DNA from: DAXETY01 sp051155755
GTDB taxonomy: Bacteria; Desulfobacterota; Desulfobacteria; Desulfobacterales; SG8-13
Length of the DNA: 17,063 bases
Assembly (NCBI GenBank): GCA_051155755.1
Contig: DAXETY010000080.1
Coordinates: forward strand, 1-17,063
Reading direction: 5' to 3'
Shown here: positions 6,515 through 14,081 of the stretch, piece by piece
Numbering within the stretch: position 1 is the first letter of the stretch
Layout of the letters: each line of letters begins with the position of its first letter
Made by a program: the position numbers and the translations under genes
The notes under the pieces: model-generated
Database searches by the model: none
What the model saw: the letters and a program-made list of their open reading frames with translations, nothing else
Told to the model about the DNA's origin: nothing

Positions 6515-6523
6515 GCAGTGCCG

Positions 6524-7378
6524 CTAGCGCAGGCCGTGGGCCAGGGCCTCGATCCGATCTTCCAGCAGTGCTTCGGCCTGTCTCAGCGCCCTTCGGTCAT
6601 CGAATTCGCTGCCAAGGGCCTTGAACAGCGCGTGATGGGGACTGCGGCGATGATCATACACCGGGTAGCGGACCCCGGCACCGGGGTAGCGCCCGTCTTC
6701 GAAGAAATAATTGCAGGGGCCGGGATCGTGGCGCCCCCGATAGGGCCAGTGGATTTTCAATGATACAAGTGCCCGCAGCCGCTTTGGATTTTCCGGTTTT
6801 CGAAAAAAGCGCTCCGGGGTGATTTCGGTGCCGACCCGCCGGCACAGGGCTTCGAAACAGGCCTGCAGCAACTCGGTTTCGGTGATGACCAGCCCGTATT
6901 CGAACCAGTCGAGGGCTGCCGCTCGAAGGATCGTTTTCATTCCGGCAGAAAGGCGGCGGTGCGAGGGGCAGAAGTATCCCCGGCAGGCCAGGCCGCCGTA
7001 GTAACTTAACCCCCGATAATCGACGCCGCCGTTGTTTTCCGCACAGGGGTGCAGCAGACATCCGACCCGGTTGCGCGCTTTGCCCACCAATCCCACAAAC
7101 GGGCAGCTGTGAAAATCGGCAAACTTCGGCAGTCGCTTTTCCCGCTCAGACGTGCTGCGACCGAAGGCATCGATCGCCTCGACATTGCGACGAACGCCGG
7201 CAAAGATGCGCGTGCGTTCGATCAACTGCAAGCGCAGACGCTCCGGTTGCAAATTCCGGTCGTTGTAAACCCCGCAGCAGGCGGCACAGGAAACCCGCTC
7301 CGAGACTTGACACAGGTAAACACCGCCCGGTGCACCGGCATCTTCCGGCAAATCCAGTTCATATCGGGATCGTTTCAT
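6524..7378 (-). CDS. Cysteine-rich YkgJ-like putative metal/Fe-S binding protein
   Basis: This 284-residue cytoplasmic-looking protein has 12 cysteines. The N-terminal set is C23, C31 and C34-C35 (SCAACCG), followed by C92 (SCPFVG), C107 and C112 (GCLLHPC), and C132 and C137 (ACRGYFC). A CxxCC site followed by CPF.. and GC..HP.. is the layout of the YkgJ/zinc- or iron-chelating domain (PF03692), in which cysteines bind a metal or cluster. Here the spacing between CxxCC and CPF is long. The C-terminal half (about 140-284) has only three cysteines and resembles no family I recognise. The ATG at 7378 has a poor ribosome site, so the start could be further in. It is the last gene of a minus-strand run, 85 bases after the O-methyltransferase gene. 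The function is unknown. Confidence 0.6.
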   Translation of the reverse strand: MKRSRYELDLPEDAGAPGGVYLCQVSERVSCAACCGVYNDRNLQPERLRLQLIERTRIFAGVRRNVEAIDAFGRSTSEREKRLPKFADFHSCPFVGLVGKARNRVGCLLHPCAENNGGVDYRGLSYYGGLACRGYFCPSHRRLSAGMKTILRAAALDWFEYGLVITETELLQACFEALCRRVGTEITPERFFRKPENPKRLRALVSLKIHWPYRGRHDPGPCNYFFEDGRYPGAGVRYPVYDHRRSPHHALFKALGSEFDDRRALRQAEALLEDRIEALAHGLR

Positions 7379-7463
7379 GGGGAAACGTGATGCGGCAATT
7401 CCGGCACGGGCTCAAATCGCAAACCGGCACCGGCAGCCGGAGGACGGGCGGCTCGCGCAGGCG

Positions 7464-8078
7464 CTACTTTCGCAGCGCCAGACACAGGCCGTCGTCTTCG
7501 GGTGAGTGAAAGGGCAGATAGCCGTACAGGCTGACCGGCTCCCAGTGAGGACTGGCAAAAATCGACCGGTTGAAATCATCGGCGTCTTTGAATCCGACAT
7601 TGTCGGCCACCAGCAACCCGCCGGGTTGCAAAAGTCTCTCACAGTGGATCATCGCCGAACCGTAGGCGGCCTTTTCGATGTCGAGAAAGGCGATGTCAAA
7701 CGGCGGTGCAAGATTCTCGAGCACCGTTTCCGCTGCGCCCACCCGGATTTCGATACGGCTTTCCAATCCGGCGCGTCGTATGTTCCGGCCGGCTCGCAGA
7801 GCCATTTCCGGAGTGTGTTCGACAGTCAGCAAGCGTGCGTCCGGTCGCTGAAAAGCCCTGGCCATCCAGATGGCCGAATAGCCTGTGGCGGTGCCGAGTT
7901 CCAGGACGTTGGCCGCCGCACTGATTCGAACCAGCGTCGCCAGCAGGCGGCCGACCACCGGTCCGACAACGGGGATGTCTTCCCGCTCCGCTTCCGCTTC
8001 GAGTTCCAGCAACAGCGCGTCGCGGGGCGGAACCAGCTGCCGGAAATATTTCCTGGGGGCATCGATCATTGCAGCCAT
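7464..8078 (-). CDS. SAM-dependent O-methyltransferase, caffeoyl-CoA/COMT-like
   Basis: This 204-residue protein has the class I methyltransferase fold of the O-methyltransferase family 3 (PF01596). Motif I is NVLELGTATGYSAIWMA (57-73). E87 in LTVEHTPE should bind the SAM ribose. The divalent-metal ligands are D133 (AFLDIEK), D159 and N160 (VADNV). The protein ends in GLCLALRK, like the 'dGl.la.k' end of this family. In related enzymes the acceptor is a catechol or similar diol; here it is unknown. AGGGAG lies 7 bases before the ATG at 8078. The start is only 11 bases after the OsmC stop, so the two are co-transcribed and perhaps translationally linked. Confidence 0.87.
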   Translation of the reverse strand: MAAMIDAPRKYFRQLVPPRDALLLELEAEAEREDIPVVGPVVGRLLATLVRISAAANVLELGTATGYSAIWMARAFQRPDARLLTVEHTPEMALRAGRNIRRAGLESRIEIRVGAAETVLENLAPPFDIAFLDIEKAAYGSAMIHCERLLQPGGLLVADNVGFKDADDFNRSIFASPHWEPVSLYGYLPFHSPEDDGLCLALRK

Positions 8079-8089
8079 ACTGGATCTCC

Positions 8090-8503
8090 CTAGTCCGGTT
8101 CGGCGACGATTTCGAATTCAGTGGTAATGGCGGCGACACCCCGCACCGTTGCCGCCACCGAGCAGTATTTCTCCTCGGAAAGACGGATGGCCTGCTCGAC
8201 CGCATTTTCAGTGAGCCCCTCTCCGGACAGCCGAAAGTGCAGATGGATTTTCCGAATCGCCCAGGGTGGGTCATCGTCGTGCGTCCCTTCGGCGGTCACC
8301 TCCAGCGAGTGCAGAACCTTGCGCTTCTTTTGCAGGATTTCCACCACGTCGTAGGCCGAACAGGCCGAAAGCGAAATCAACAGCAGTTGTGACGGCTTCA
8401 CGCCGCTTTGGTCCTTGTCTCCGGAAATCACCACGGCATGGCGATTGGAATCCATCCCGACGAACTGCCGATCCTGCACCCATCTTACCTTCGTAGTGGC
8501 CAT
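8090..8503 (-). CDS. OsmC/Ohr-family protein
   Basis: This 137-residue protein carries the OsmC fold, usually a homodimer with peroxidase activity on organic hydroperoxides. C48 lies in LLLISLSACSAYDVV, the conserved helix cysteine, and C114 in EEKYCSVAATVRG is the second. Both peroxidatic positions are present, so activity is plausible. The frame is open to 8617, but the ATG at 8503 has a near-ideal AAAGGAGG five bases upstream and begins at the family's usual N-terminus (KVRWV..RQFVG). The 58-base gap from the DHFR-like gene and the 11-base gap to the O-methyltransferase suggest one operon. Redox defence or modification of a small thiol/phenolic compound is a guess from neighbours only. Confidence 0.87.
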   Translation of the reverse strand: MATTKVRWVQDRQFVGMDSNRHAVVISGDKDQSGVKPSQLLLISLSACSAYDVVEILQKKRKVLHSLEVTAEGTHDDDPPWAIRKIHLHFRLSGEGLTENAVEQAIRLSEEKYCSVAATVRGVAAITTEFEIVAEPD

Positions 8504-8561
8504 CACAGCCTCCTTTCCCGGGAGTGACCATCCATAGCGCCGTCGGCAAGGTTGCGGAAAA

Positions 8562-9077
8562 TCACCGCCGCGCTGAATCAACGACGCGATAGCGCACCGA
8601 TATGCGGCCCTCGCCAAGGGTTTTTTGGGAAATCAGCTCCAACTCCAGGGACACCTGGCCGGCAAACAGCGGCACGCCGGCTCCGAAAATTTTCGGAACA
8701 TAGGTAATGTACATTTCGTCGATCAGTCCCTGGGATGCAAACAGGTAGTTTACAATCGATCCGCCGGCCAGCACGGCATGATGATAACCTTCATCTTCCA
8801 GATCCGCTAAAATACGGCGGGGTTCCCGGTCGGTGAAGACCAGATCCGGAGGTTGAGATATCCGCTCCGGATTGCGGGTCAAAACCACGTTCTTTCGACC
8901 CGGCAGCGGCCTTCCAATCGTGTCGAAAGTTCGGGAGCCGATGATCAAAACACCGGCTTTCAGCGTGATCTCCCGAAACATTCGTTTGTCTTCGCGTCCG
9001 GTCCAGTCGGGGAAGTCCTGCGCATTTTTTCCGATCATACCGTCGGCAGTGACCGCCATCAACATCGTTACTTTCAA
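8562..9077 (-). CDS. Dihydrofolate reductase family protein (RibD C-terminal type)
   Basis: This protein of about 171 residues has the NAD(P)H-binding fold shared by DHFR and the RibD reductase domain. KVTMLMAVTADGMIG is the N-terminal strand and DWTGREDKRMF the early helix. AGVLIIGSRTFDTIG and LAGGSIVNYLF contact the cofactor, and DEMYITYVPKIFGAGVPLF is the C-terminal signature. True DHFR active-site identity cannot be assigned, so the substrate may be a pterin, a flavin precursor or another carbonyl compound. The ribosome site GGAGG (9090-9086) is directly followed by GTG, so that GTG at 9086 is part of the site. The TTG at 9077, eight bases on, gives the family's usual start (KVTMLMAV). 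TTG 9080 or ATG 9065 remain alternatives. It lies 91 bases after gspB. Confidence 0.82.
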   Translation of the reverse strand: MKVTMLMAVTADGMIGKNAQDFPDWTGREDKRMFREITLKAGVLIIGSRTFDTIGRPLPGRKNVVLTRNPERISQPPDLVFTDREPRRILADLEDEGYHHAVLAGGSIVNYLFASQGLIDEMYITYVPKIFGAGVPLFAGQVSLELELISQKTLGEGRISVRYRVVDSARR

Positions 9078-9168
9078 CAAATTCACCTCCGGGGGCAGAC
9101 GCGCTGCGAAGTCCGGCGGGCCGCGCCGTGGCGTCCGATGCCCGCTGGGCCTGCCGGTTTAAAATGAT

Positions 9169-9852
9169 TCAGCGGCTCAGGAATACCAGCCGCCATCGCC
9201 GATCCGCCTTGGACACGATGACTTCTTCCGGTTCGATGCGTGCGACTCTGTAGCCGTCGAGTATCGCTCCTTCCCGGACGATGGTCCCGTTAATCACGGC
9301 GATCCGATCTTCGGTTCGTTCCGACCAGGATATTGCCTGGAGTTCGAAGCCCTCCGTCAATATTTCCGGAGGATTGCGTTCCGACCGGGACGCTGTTTCC
9401 TCGACTTTGCCATCGGTAGCGGTTCGAGCCGGTGCCCCGGTTTTGGGCGCCGGAGCCTCGGTTTCGGGCGTCGGTGCAACGGCGACCTTCCGGTTTCGCG
9501 GCAGCCGGGACACCGGCGGTTTCAAGGCGGCAGGGATGCTTTCGTTGTTGACTGCCGGCGTTTCCATCGGCAGGGCCGGCGCCGGCAGGGGTTCCACGAT
9601 CCGGGCCCTTACCGCCGTGGATGCTTCCGTCGCATCGTTTTCACCGCCGCGCCAATAATTCCAGCCCCAGCCGCCGGCGATCACAATCACGGCGATCAGA
9701 ACCAGCCAGAGGGTCGGAGTAAAACGCCCGGAGTGGATTTCCCAGCGCCGAATGGTCCGCCGGGAGTCGATGCGCTCCGGCCATACGGGTTTTTCACCGG
9801 TGCGTGACTGTTCACTCTCGAGTTTTTTCAACGCGTTGAGAATGGAACTCAC
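9169..9852 (-). CDS. gspB: General secretion pathway protein B
   Basis: This 227-residue bitopic inner-membrane protein begins with MSSILNALKKLESEQ, has one transmembrane segment at about 47-65 and a Pro/Ala-rich periplasmic linker (about 80-160). It ends in the GspB domain: FELQAISWSERTEDRIAVINGTIVREGAILDGYRVARIEPEEVIVSKADRRWRLVF. Its partner is GspA, encoded immediately upstream. In Aeromonas, ExeA and ExeB together help the type II secretin assemble through peptidoglycan. The GTG start overlaps the gspA stop by one base (TAGTG), so translation is probably coupled; GAGAGG lies about 10 bases before it. No other type II secretion genes are in the window, so the pair is detached from the main cluster or serves another pilus/secretin system. 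Confidence 0.87.
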   Translation of the reverse strand: MSSILNALKKLESEQSRTGEKPVWPERIDSRRTIRRWEIHSGRFTPTLWLVLIAVIVIAGGWGWNYWRGGENDATEASTAVRARIVEPLPAPALPMETPAVNNESIPAALKPPVSRLPRNRKVAVAPTPETEAPAPKTGAPARTATDGKVEETASRSERNPPEILTEGFELQAISWSERTEDRIAVINGTIVREGAILDGYRVARIEPEEVIVSKADRRWRLVFLSR

Positions 9853-11618
9853 TACAAAGGTGCCTCTCTGCCTCCGCCGGCGGCGTCATCTTCGTGGTGT
9901 TCTCCGAAAATGACCTCCCGGCGCTCCGGGGCAAAAATTCTCGGAATGGTCAGCTGCGGATTTTCATTGTAAAGCGCAATCTTTGTCAGCGGACCGACAA
10001 TTCCATCCGGCCGCAATCCATACTTTCGCTGGACCGTTTTGACCGCCCGTTCGGTGGCCTCGTCGAAGAAGGCGCTGTTGTCCAGGCCGGAGAATCCGAT
10101 TTGACGCAGGTGTTTTTTCAACATGACAACCGACCGGTGGGGTATATCCCGCGGAATCACCTCCGGCTCGGCAATATAGTCCTTCCAGGGGATATACACG
10201 GCCCCGGCACACCAGGACTGCAGCAGTCCGTTGGAAATCGTAAGGGTTCGGATGTGGCTGGCCCGCCGGACGGTGACCCGATCGTCTTCCAGTCTTTGAA
10301 CCGATAAAAACCCCAGTTGCGAATCGTCGGGCAGCCGCACGGTGACCACCGCCGGCAGACCCAGTTTTTCCATCAGTCCCTGCCCGCAGCGAACCTCCAG
10401 TAAAGAAAATCCGTTGCGGGCACAGGCCTCCTGAAAATACGCCAGATCGTCTGTGACCGCATCCAACTCGGGGTGGATTTGTCCATCGACGCCCCAATCA
10501 TCGAGTACCGCGGCCAACGCCAGGTTGCGGGCCGAACGCACGTCCATTTCCTGCAGAAACTCGCCCAGCGCCTGCTCCGAAGCCACCGGCGCCGTTACGG
10601 CTGCAGACCCCGTTCCGATTCGGTTCACCGAAGCCTCGGTCGAGGTCTGCTCGAAGCCGGTCCGGCCGCTTTGGATCAGCTGCCGCATCAAATCAATGGG
10701 ACTGAGCGGGGCGTTTCGATAGAAAATCAGCCCCAGCACCACCAGACCCGTGACGGTCAACATCGCGGCCGGTTTTTTCAGCACCGACAGCAAATCCGCG
10801 GGATGTTTGCCGCGACTGGAAAGCTCTCGAACGGCCGATCGCACTTCGGACAGACCGACCGTTTTTCGACCGCGCGCAAAGGCGGTCAGCAGGGCCCGGT
10901 CACAGACAATGTTGATCAACCGCGGAATTCCGGAAGAATACCGGTAGACGGCCCGGCAGGCCCAGTGGGTGAAGCGAACAGCCGTTGAGCGAAGGGAGGC
11001 GACATGCAGACGGTGGTCGATGTATTCGCGCACTTCGGTCGCCGAAAGCGGCATCAAGTGGCATCTTAATGAGATTCGCTGACTGAGCTGCCGCAAATCG
11101 TATGCGTCGAGTTTGTCGGAGAGTTCCGGTTGACCCACCAGAATAATCTGCAGCAATTTGGAGCGGCTGGTTTCGAGATTGGACAACAGCCGCAGCTGCT
11201 CCATCACGTTGCGTTCCAGGTTGTGGGCTTCGTCGATCAGAATGAGCACCCGTCGGCCGGCGGACTTCATCCGCATCAGGTAGGTGTTCAGGGAATCGAT
11301 CAGATCTTTGGTGTCGTCGTTTCGGGCGCGAATGCCGAATTCGTCGTTGATGGCCTTGAGCAGTTGTTTCGGACCGAGCTTCGGATTGAAAATATAGGCG
11401 ACCTCCGTGGCATCGTCGAGATTGTCCAGAAACACGCGGCACAGGGTGGTCTTTCCGGTACCGACTTCGCCGGTGATCTCCACGAACCCATCTCCCTGAT
11501 CGAGGGCGTAGGTCAGGTGAGCCATGGCCTCTTCATGCGTCCGGCTGAGATAATAGTACTCCGGATTGGGGACCAGCTTAAACGGTCGTTCCTTGAACGC
11601 GAAGTACCGACTGTACAT
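9852..11618 (-). CDS. gspA: ExeA/GspA-type AAA ATPase with peptidoglycan-binding domain
   Basis: This is a 588-residue inner-membrane ATPase. Residues 1-270 form an AAA ATPase: MYSRYFAFKERPFKLVPNPEYYYLS is the family opening, the Walker A is G50-EVGTGKT-T57 and the Walker B is VLILIDEAH with D129 and E130. LSQRISLRC supplies later conserved motifs. A transmembrane segment lies near 285-305. Residues about 355-495 have a cysteine-protease-like (C39-type) segment with unclear activity. Residues about 505-570 are a PG_binding_1 domain (LKKHLRQIGFSG...FDEATERAVKTVQRKYGLRPDGIVGPLT). The frame is open to 11705, but the family start is the ATG at 11618, with GAGAG just before. With GspB it is known to insert the type II secretin through the cell wall. 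A copy of the multi-hairpin repeat lies about 100 bases upstream. Confidence 0.9.
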   Translation of the reverse strand: MYSRYFAFKERPFKLVPNPEYYYLSRTHEEAMAHLTYALDQGDGFVEITGEVGTGKTTLCRVFLDNLDDATEVAYIFNPKLGPKQLLKAINDEFGIRARNDDTKDLIDSLNTYLMRMKSAGRRVLILIDEAHNLERNVMEQLRLLSNLETSRSKLLQIILVGQPELSDKLDAYDLRQLSQRISLRCHLMPLSATEVREYIDHRLHVASLRSTAVRFTHWACRAVYRYSSGIPRLINIVCDRALLTAFARGRKTVGLSEVRSAVRELSSRGKHPADLLSVLKKPAAMLTVTGLVVLGLIFYRNAPLSPIDLMRQLIQSGRTGFEQTSTEASVNRIGTGSAAVTAPVASEQALGEFLQEMDVRSARNLALAAVLDDWGVDGQIHPELDAVTDDLAYFQEACARNGFSLLEVRCGQGLMEKLGLPAVVTVRLPDDSQLGFLSVQRLEDDRVTVRRASHIRTLTISNGLLQSWCAGAVYIPWKDYIAEPEVIPRDIPHRSVVMLKKHLRQIGFSGLDNSAFFDEATERAVKTVQRKYGLRPDGIVGPLTKIALYNENPQLTIPRIFAPERREVIFGEHHEDDAAGGGREAPL

Positions 11619-11954
11619 AGAGCTCTCTCGCGGTGTGGCGTTGCCGCGCCTCGAATGTCCGCCGGGCATCCATGCCGGCGTAAGGCCGGGTGCAAAGTCA
11701 TTCAATCAGGTTGAATGGATTGATTCTTGCCCAAACCGGGTGCTACGCACCCGGTGCAAGTTCAACATCGAAGCACAAAAGTGCTTCTGTCTTTTCTTGC
11801 CAGCGGCAACTACCGCTGCAAGAAAATTCAAGCCACCCGCTTCGCGGGTGGTTGTTGACTCCGAATTTAAAACGTCCGGTTCCTGACATTGTAACAAGAA
11901 TTCAGATGCAGGCAAAGTGCTATGGTAGCATTGAACCCGCCGTTTTCCAAGGTC
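11619..11954. other. Gap between gspA and the 325-residue protein gene
   Basis: This 336-base gap is mostly filled by repeat copy B (11722-11859). The stretch 11619-11721 should hold the gspA leader and perhaps its promoter. I saw no clear -35/-10 pair. A TTTAAAACGTCC motif at 11866-11877 resembles the TTTGAAACGCC motif seen in other gaps. No gene is supported. Confidence 0.5.
11722..11859 (-). repeat. Multi-hairpin interspersed repeat, copy B (best preserved)
   Basis: Four hairpins follow one another within 138 bases. ACCGGGTGC/GCACCCGGT (11735-11743 with 11747-11755, 3-base loop) and GAAGCAC/GTGCTTC (11770-11776 with 11781-11787, AAAA loop) come first. TTTTCTTGCcAGCGG/CCGCTGCAAGAAAA (about 11792-11824) has one bulged C. 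CCACCCGC/GCGGGTGG (11833-11840 with 11844-11851, TTC loop) is last. The same blocks, in the same order, make up copy A at 4035-4164, in opposite orientation. The stems are GC-rich with tight loops. Because the whole unit is stem after stem, it looks like a folded RNA or single-stranded DNA element, in the manner of REP/BIME repeats, with no coding capacity. Confidence 0.85.
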
Positions 11955-12932
11955 TCAGAACAATTCCATCTGATCCAGGCTTCCGCTTTCATAGTTTTCC
12001 CGGAACAACGCCACCTGCATTTGCAAGGTTTCGATCTTTTCACGGTTTTCAAGCTTCCAGGTGTAAATCTCTCGATGAAGACGGCGGCTGTCCTCGGCCA
12101 GGGCTTCCAGCATCTGGGGTTTGGCGGGTTCCCAGAGCAGATGGGCCTCATCGACCGGCAACCCGATGCGGCGAAAGTACCAGCGGCATCTTCGATCCCA
12201 CCAGTAGGCGGGCGCACTCTGGCCGGTGGCGGCGCCTTCGAAATAAAAAAAAGTCCACTCGAGCTGTTTGCGCGGGATGTGCAAATCCCGGGACACATCT
12301 TTGAGCACGCGCTTGCCCTGGGGGGTGTGCATGTCCAGAGCGATCCAGTAGGGAAACGACGCTTCCGCCGGCGCTCGCGAGGAGAACTTCGGGACCTGGC
12401 CGCTGGCCGCCAGGTAGGCAGCCGCCTGAATGACCGCCCGGTCGCGGGGCAGACCGGCCTGGCGATAGCGATGGGCATTTTCGATCAGGGCCCGCGCGGC
12501 GGGGTCTTCGGTGTCGCGATCGAGCCATTGCCAATAATCATCCGGGCGATGTAGTCCGTGGGCGACGATCCGGATAGGGCGGTCTTCGCGGTTGCCTTCG
12601 AGTACGGAACGGTCGCCCTCATAGAGACTGTAGGCCAGATACCCCAGGCCGGTGGCGTCTTTGAATGTAACGGCCTTAGCCACTTTGACCAGCAGTGCGA
12701 CCTTGCTGTGAAAGTGGCGATTGAACACGAGCTCCTGCCCAACGGGCCAGCATTCTTCGAAGGCGATGACCACAGCGCGGTTGCGGTACCAGCTCTTTTC
12801 GCGCGTGCCGAGTGCCTGGATCATTGCGCTGGTGGTCAGCACCAGGTCGATGTTGCCTCGACGCACGGCCTTCTGGAGCAGGGAGCGAAACCGCGCGTCG
12901 ATATTGACACCGGGTTTGTCGATGATTCCCAT
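11955..12932 (-). CDS. Uncharacterised protein with weak resemblance to RarA/clamp-loader collar domain
   Basis: This 325-residue cytoplasmic-looking protein matches no family I can name with confidence. Residues 20-65 (VRRGNIDLVLTTSAMIQAL...WYRNRAVVIAFEECWPVG) resemble the helical collar of RarA/MgsA and clamp-loader subunits ('rG.d..l.ls.ml......y.aRR...iA.EdiG'). LPRDRAVIQAAAYLAASGQ near 160-180 also fits that domain. There is no Walker A or B, so it is not an ATPase itself. A conserved-looking ALDMHTPQGKRVL segment and a tryptophan-rich stretch follow. The C-terminus (about 275-320) is a long, charged, probably coiled helix. AGGGGA lies five bases before the ATG. The start lies 18 bases after the SDR stop, so the two are one operon. 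A role in replication or repair is only a guess. Confidence 0.5.
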   Translation of the reverse strand: MGIIDKPGVNIDARFRSLLQKAVRRGNIDLVLTTSAMIQALGTREKSWYRNRAVVIAFEECWPVGQELVFNRHFHSKVALLVKVAKAVTFKDATGLGYLAYSLYEGDRSVLEGNREDRPIRIVAHGLHRPDDYWQWLDRDTEDPAARALIENAHRYRQAGLPRDRAVIQAAAYLAASGQVPKFSSRAPAEASFPYWIALDMHTPQGKRVLKDVSRDLHIPRKQLEWTFFYFEGAATGQSAPAYWWDRRCRWYFRRIGLPVDEAHLLWEPAKPQMLEALAEDSRRLHREIYTWKLENREKIETLQMQVALFRENYESGSLDQMELF

Positions 12933-12950
12933 GGTCGTCCCCTGCTGCAG

Positions 12951-13691
12951 CTACAGGGTCATGCCGCCGTCGAGAACCAGGCATTGGCCGGTCATGAAAC
13001 GGCTTTCATCCGAGGCCAGATACACGCAGGCATCGGCTACCTCTTCGGCTTTGCCCAGACGCCCCACGGGGTGGCGCTGCAGGAAAGCCTGCCGCGTGGC
13101 TTCCGGATCGTCGGTGCCGGCAATGCGGGATTCGAGACCCGGCGTGGAAACGGCCCCGGGGCACAACGCGTTACAGCGAATGCCGCGGTGCACGTAGTCA
13201 ACGGCCACCGACCGGGTAAAACCGATCAATGCGGCCTTGGCGGTCATGTAGGCCAGTCGATTGGGCGCACCGGCGATGCTCGAAAGAACCGAAGCGATGT
13301 TGATGACCGAACCATGCCCCTTCTCGAGCATCGCCGGCAGAAATGCCCGGGTCATCAGAAACACACCGCGAACGTTCACATCGAAGGAGTGTTGTAAATC
13401 TTCTTCGGTGCAGTCCAGCAAAGTCCCATTGGCCACATAACCGGCGCAGTTGACCAACACGTCGGCCGAAGCGATCTCCTCGCTCATCCGGGCAATATCG
13501 TCTGCACAGGTCACATCCAATGTTCGGATTTCGATCCCGGAAATGGAACGAAGACTTTGCAACGGCCCCGTGCTTCGACTGGTGGCCCAGACCCGGCCGC
13601 CCTCTCCGGCAAACCGAACGGCGACGGCGCGGCCGATGCCCTGCCCGGCTCCCGTGATCACGGCCGTTTTGCCCTCAAGCCTTGGTTTCAT
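12951..13691 (-). CDS. Short-chain dehydrogenase/reductase, DHRS6/3-hydroxybutyrate dehydrogenase-like
   Basis: This 246-residue classical SDR has its cofactor motif TGAGQGIG at 13-20 and NCAG at 81-84. The catalytic residues are S134, Y148 and K152 (YMTAK), followed by the PGAVSTPGLE loop. It ends in GQCLVLDGG. Similarity runs through the specificity loop (NGTLLDCTEEDLQHSFDVNVR, GAPNRLAYMTAKAALIGFT, GIRCNALCPGAVSTPGLE), which closely follows the DHRS6/type-2 3-hydroxybutyrate or 2-keto-3-deoxy-fuconate dehydrogenases. The position that is Asp in NAD-using members (VIATD) is S38-R39 here, suggesting NADP(H). The ATG at 13691 has AGGGGA 7 bases in front; the open frame up to 13790 is not conserved. 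A TTGACA promoter lies upstream at 13780-13809. It is co-transcribed with the uncharacterised gene that follows. Confidence 0.87.
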   Translation of the reverse strand: MKPRLEGKTAVITGAGQGIGRAVAVRFAGEGGRVWATSRSTGPLQSLRSISGIEIRTLDVTCADDIARMSEEIASADVLVNCAGYVANGTLLDCTEEDLQHSFDVNVRGVFLMTRAFLPAMLEKGHGSVINIASVLSSIAGAPNRLAYMTAKAALIGFTRSVAVDYVHRGIRCNALCPGAVSTPGLESRIAGTDDPEATRQAFLQRHPVGRLGKAEEVADACVYLASDESRFMTGQCLVLDGGMTL

Positions 13692-13779
13692 AGATTCTTC
13701 CCCTTTTACAAACCGAAGCGGTGCGCGGCCCGAGGTTTTGCCCAGGCCCGCGCCCCGGCGGCTCCGGCCTCGCTTTTTC

Positions 13780-13809
13780 GCCATACGCAATATCGGCGAT
13801 GCTTGTCAA
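13780..13809 (-). promoter_or_regulatory. Probable promoter of the SDR operon
   Basis: On the minus strand a perfect -35 TTGACA (plus 13804-13809) is 18 bases from TATGGC (plus 13780-13785), which matches only the TAT of the -10 consensus. It lies about 90 bases before the ATG at 13691 and points at it. The -10 is weak, so an activator may be needed. Confidence 0.5.
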
Positions 13810-14081
13810 GCCGCGGCCCGGCAAATTTCGCTGCCGTTCCGGCGCCGCGCAGCGCAATAAAGAGCTTTGAAGGAAAATACCGAGATTTGGGGCTCGTTTC
13901 TGAAGTGGTGTTTTCGAGACCGAATTTCGGAGATTTTCGGGATCCTGGCAATCAGAAAAGCGACGGAAAAAATCGCAAGCGGTTTGAGACGCCGAGTTTT
14001 TGCCATCGCCCTAAAAAAGAATCGTGAAGCGAACCAAGGATGCATCACGGCAACGACGCCGGTTCGCTGGTACGGATCCCT

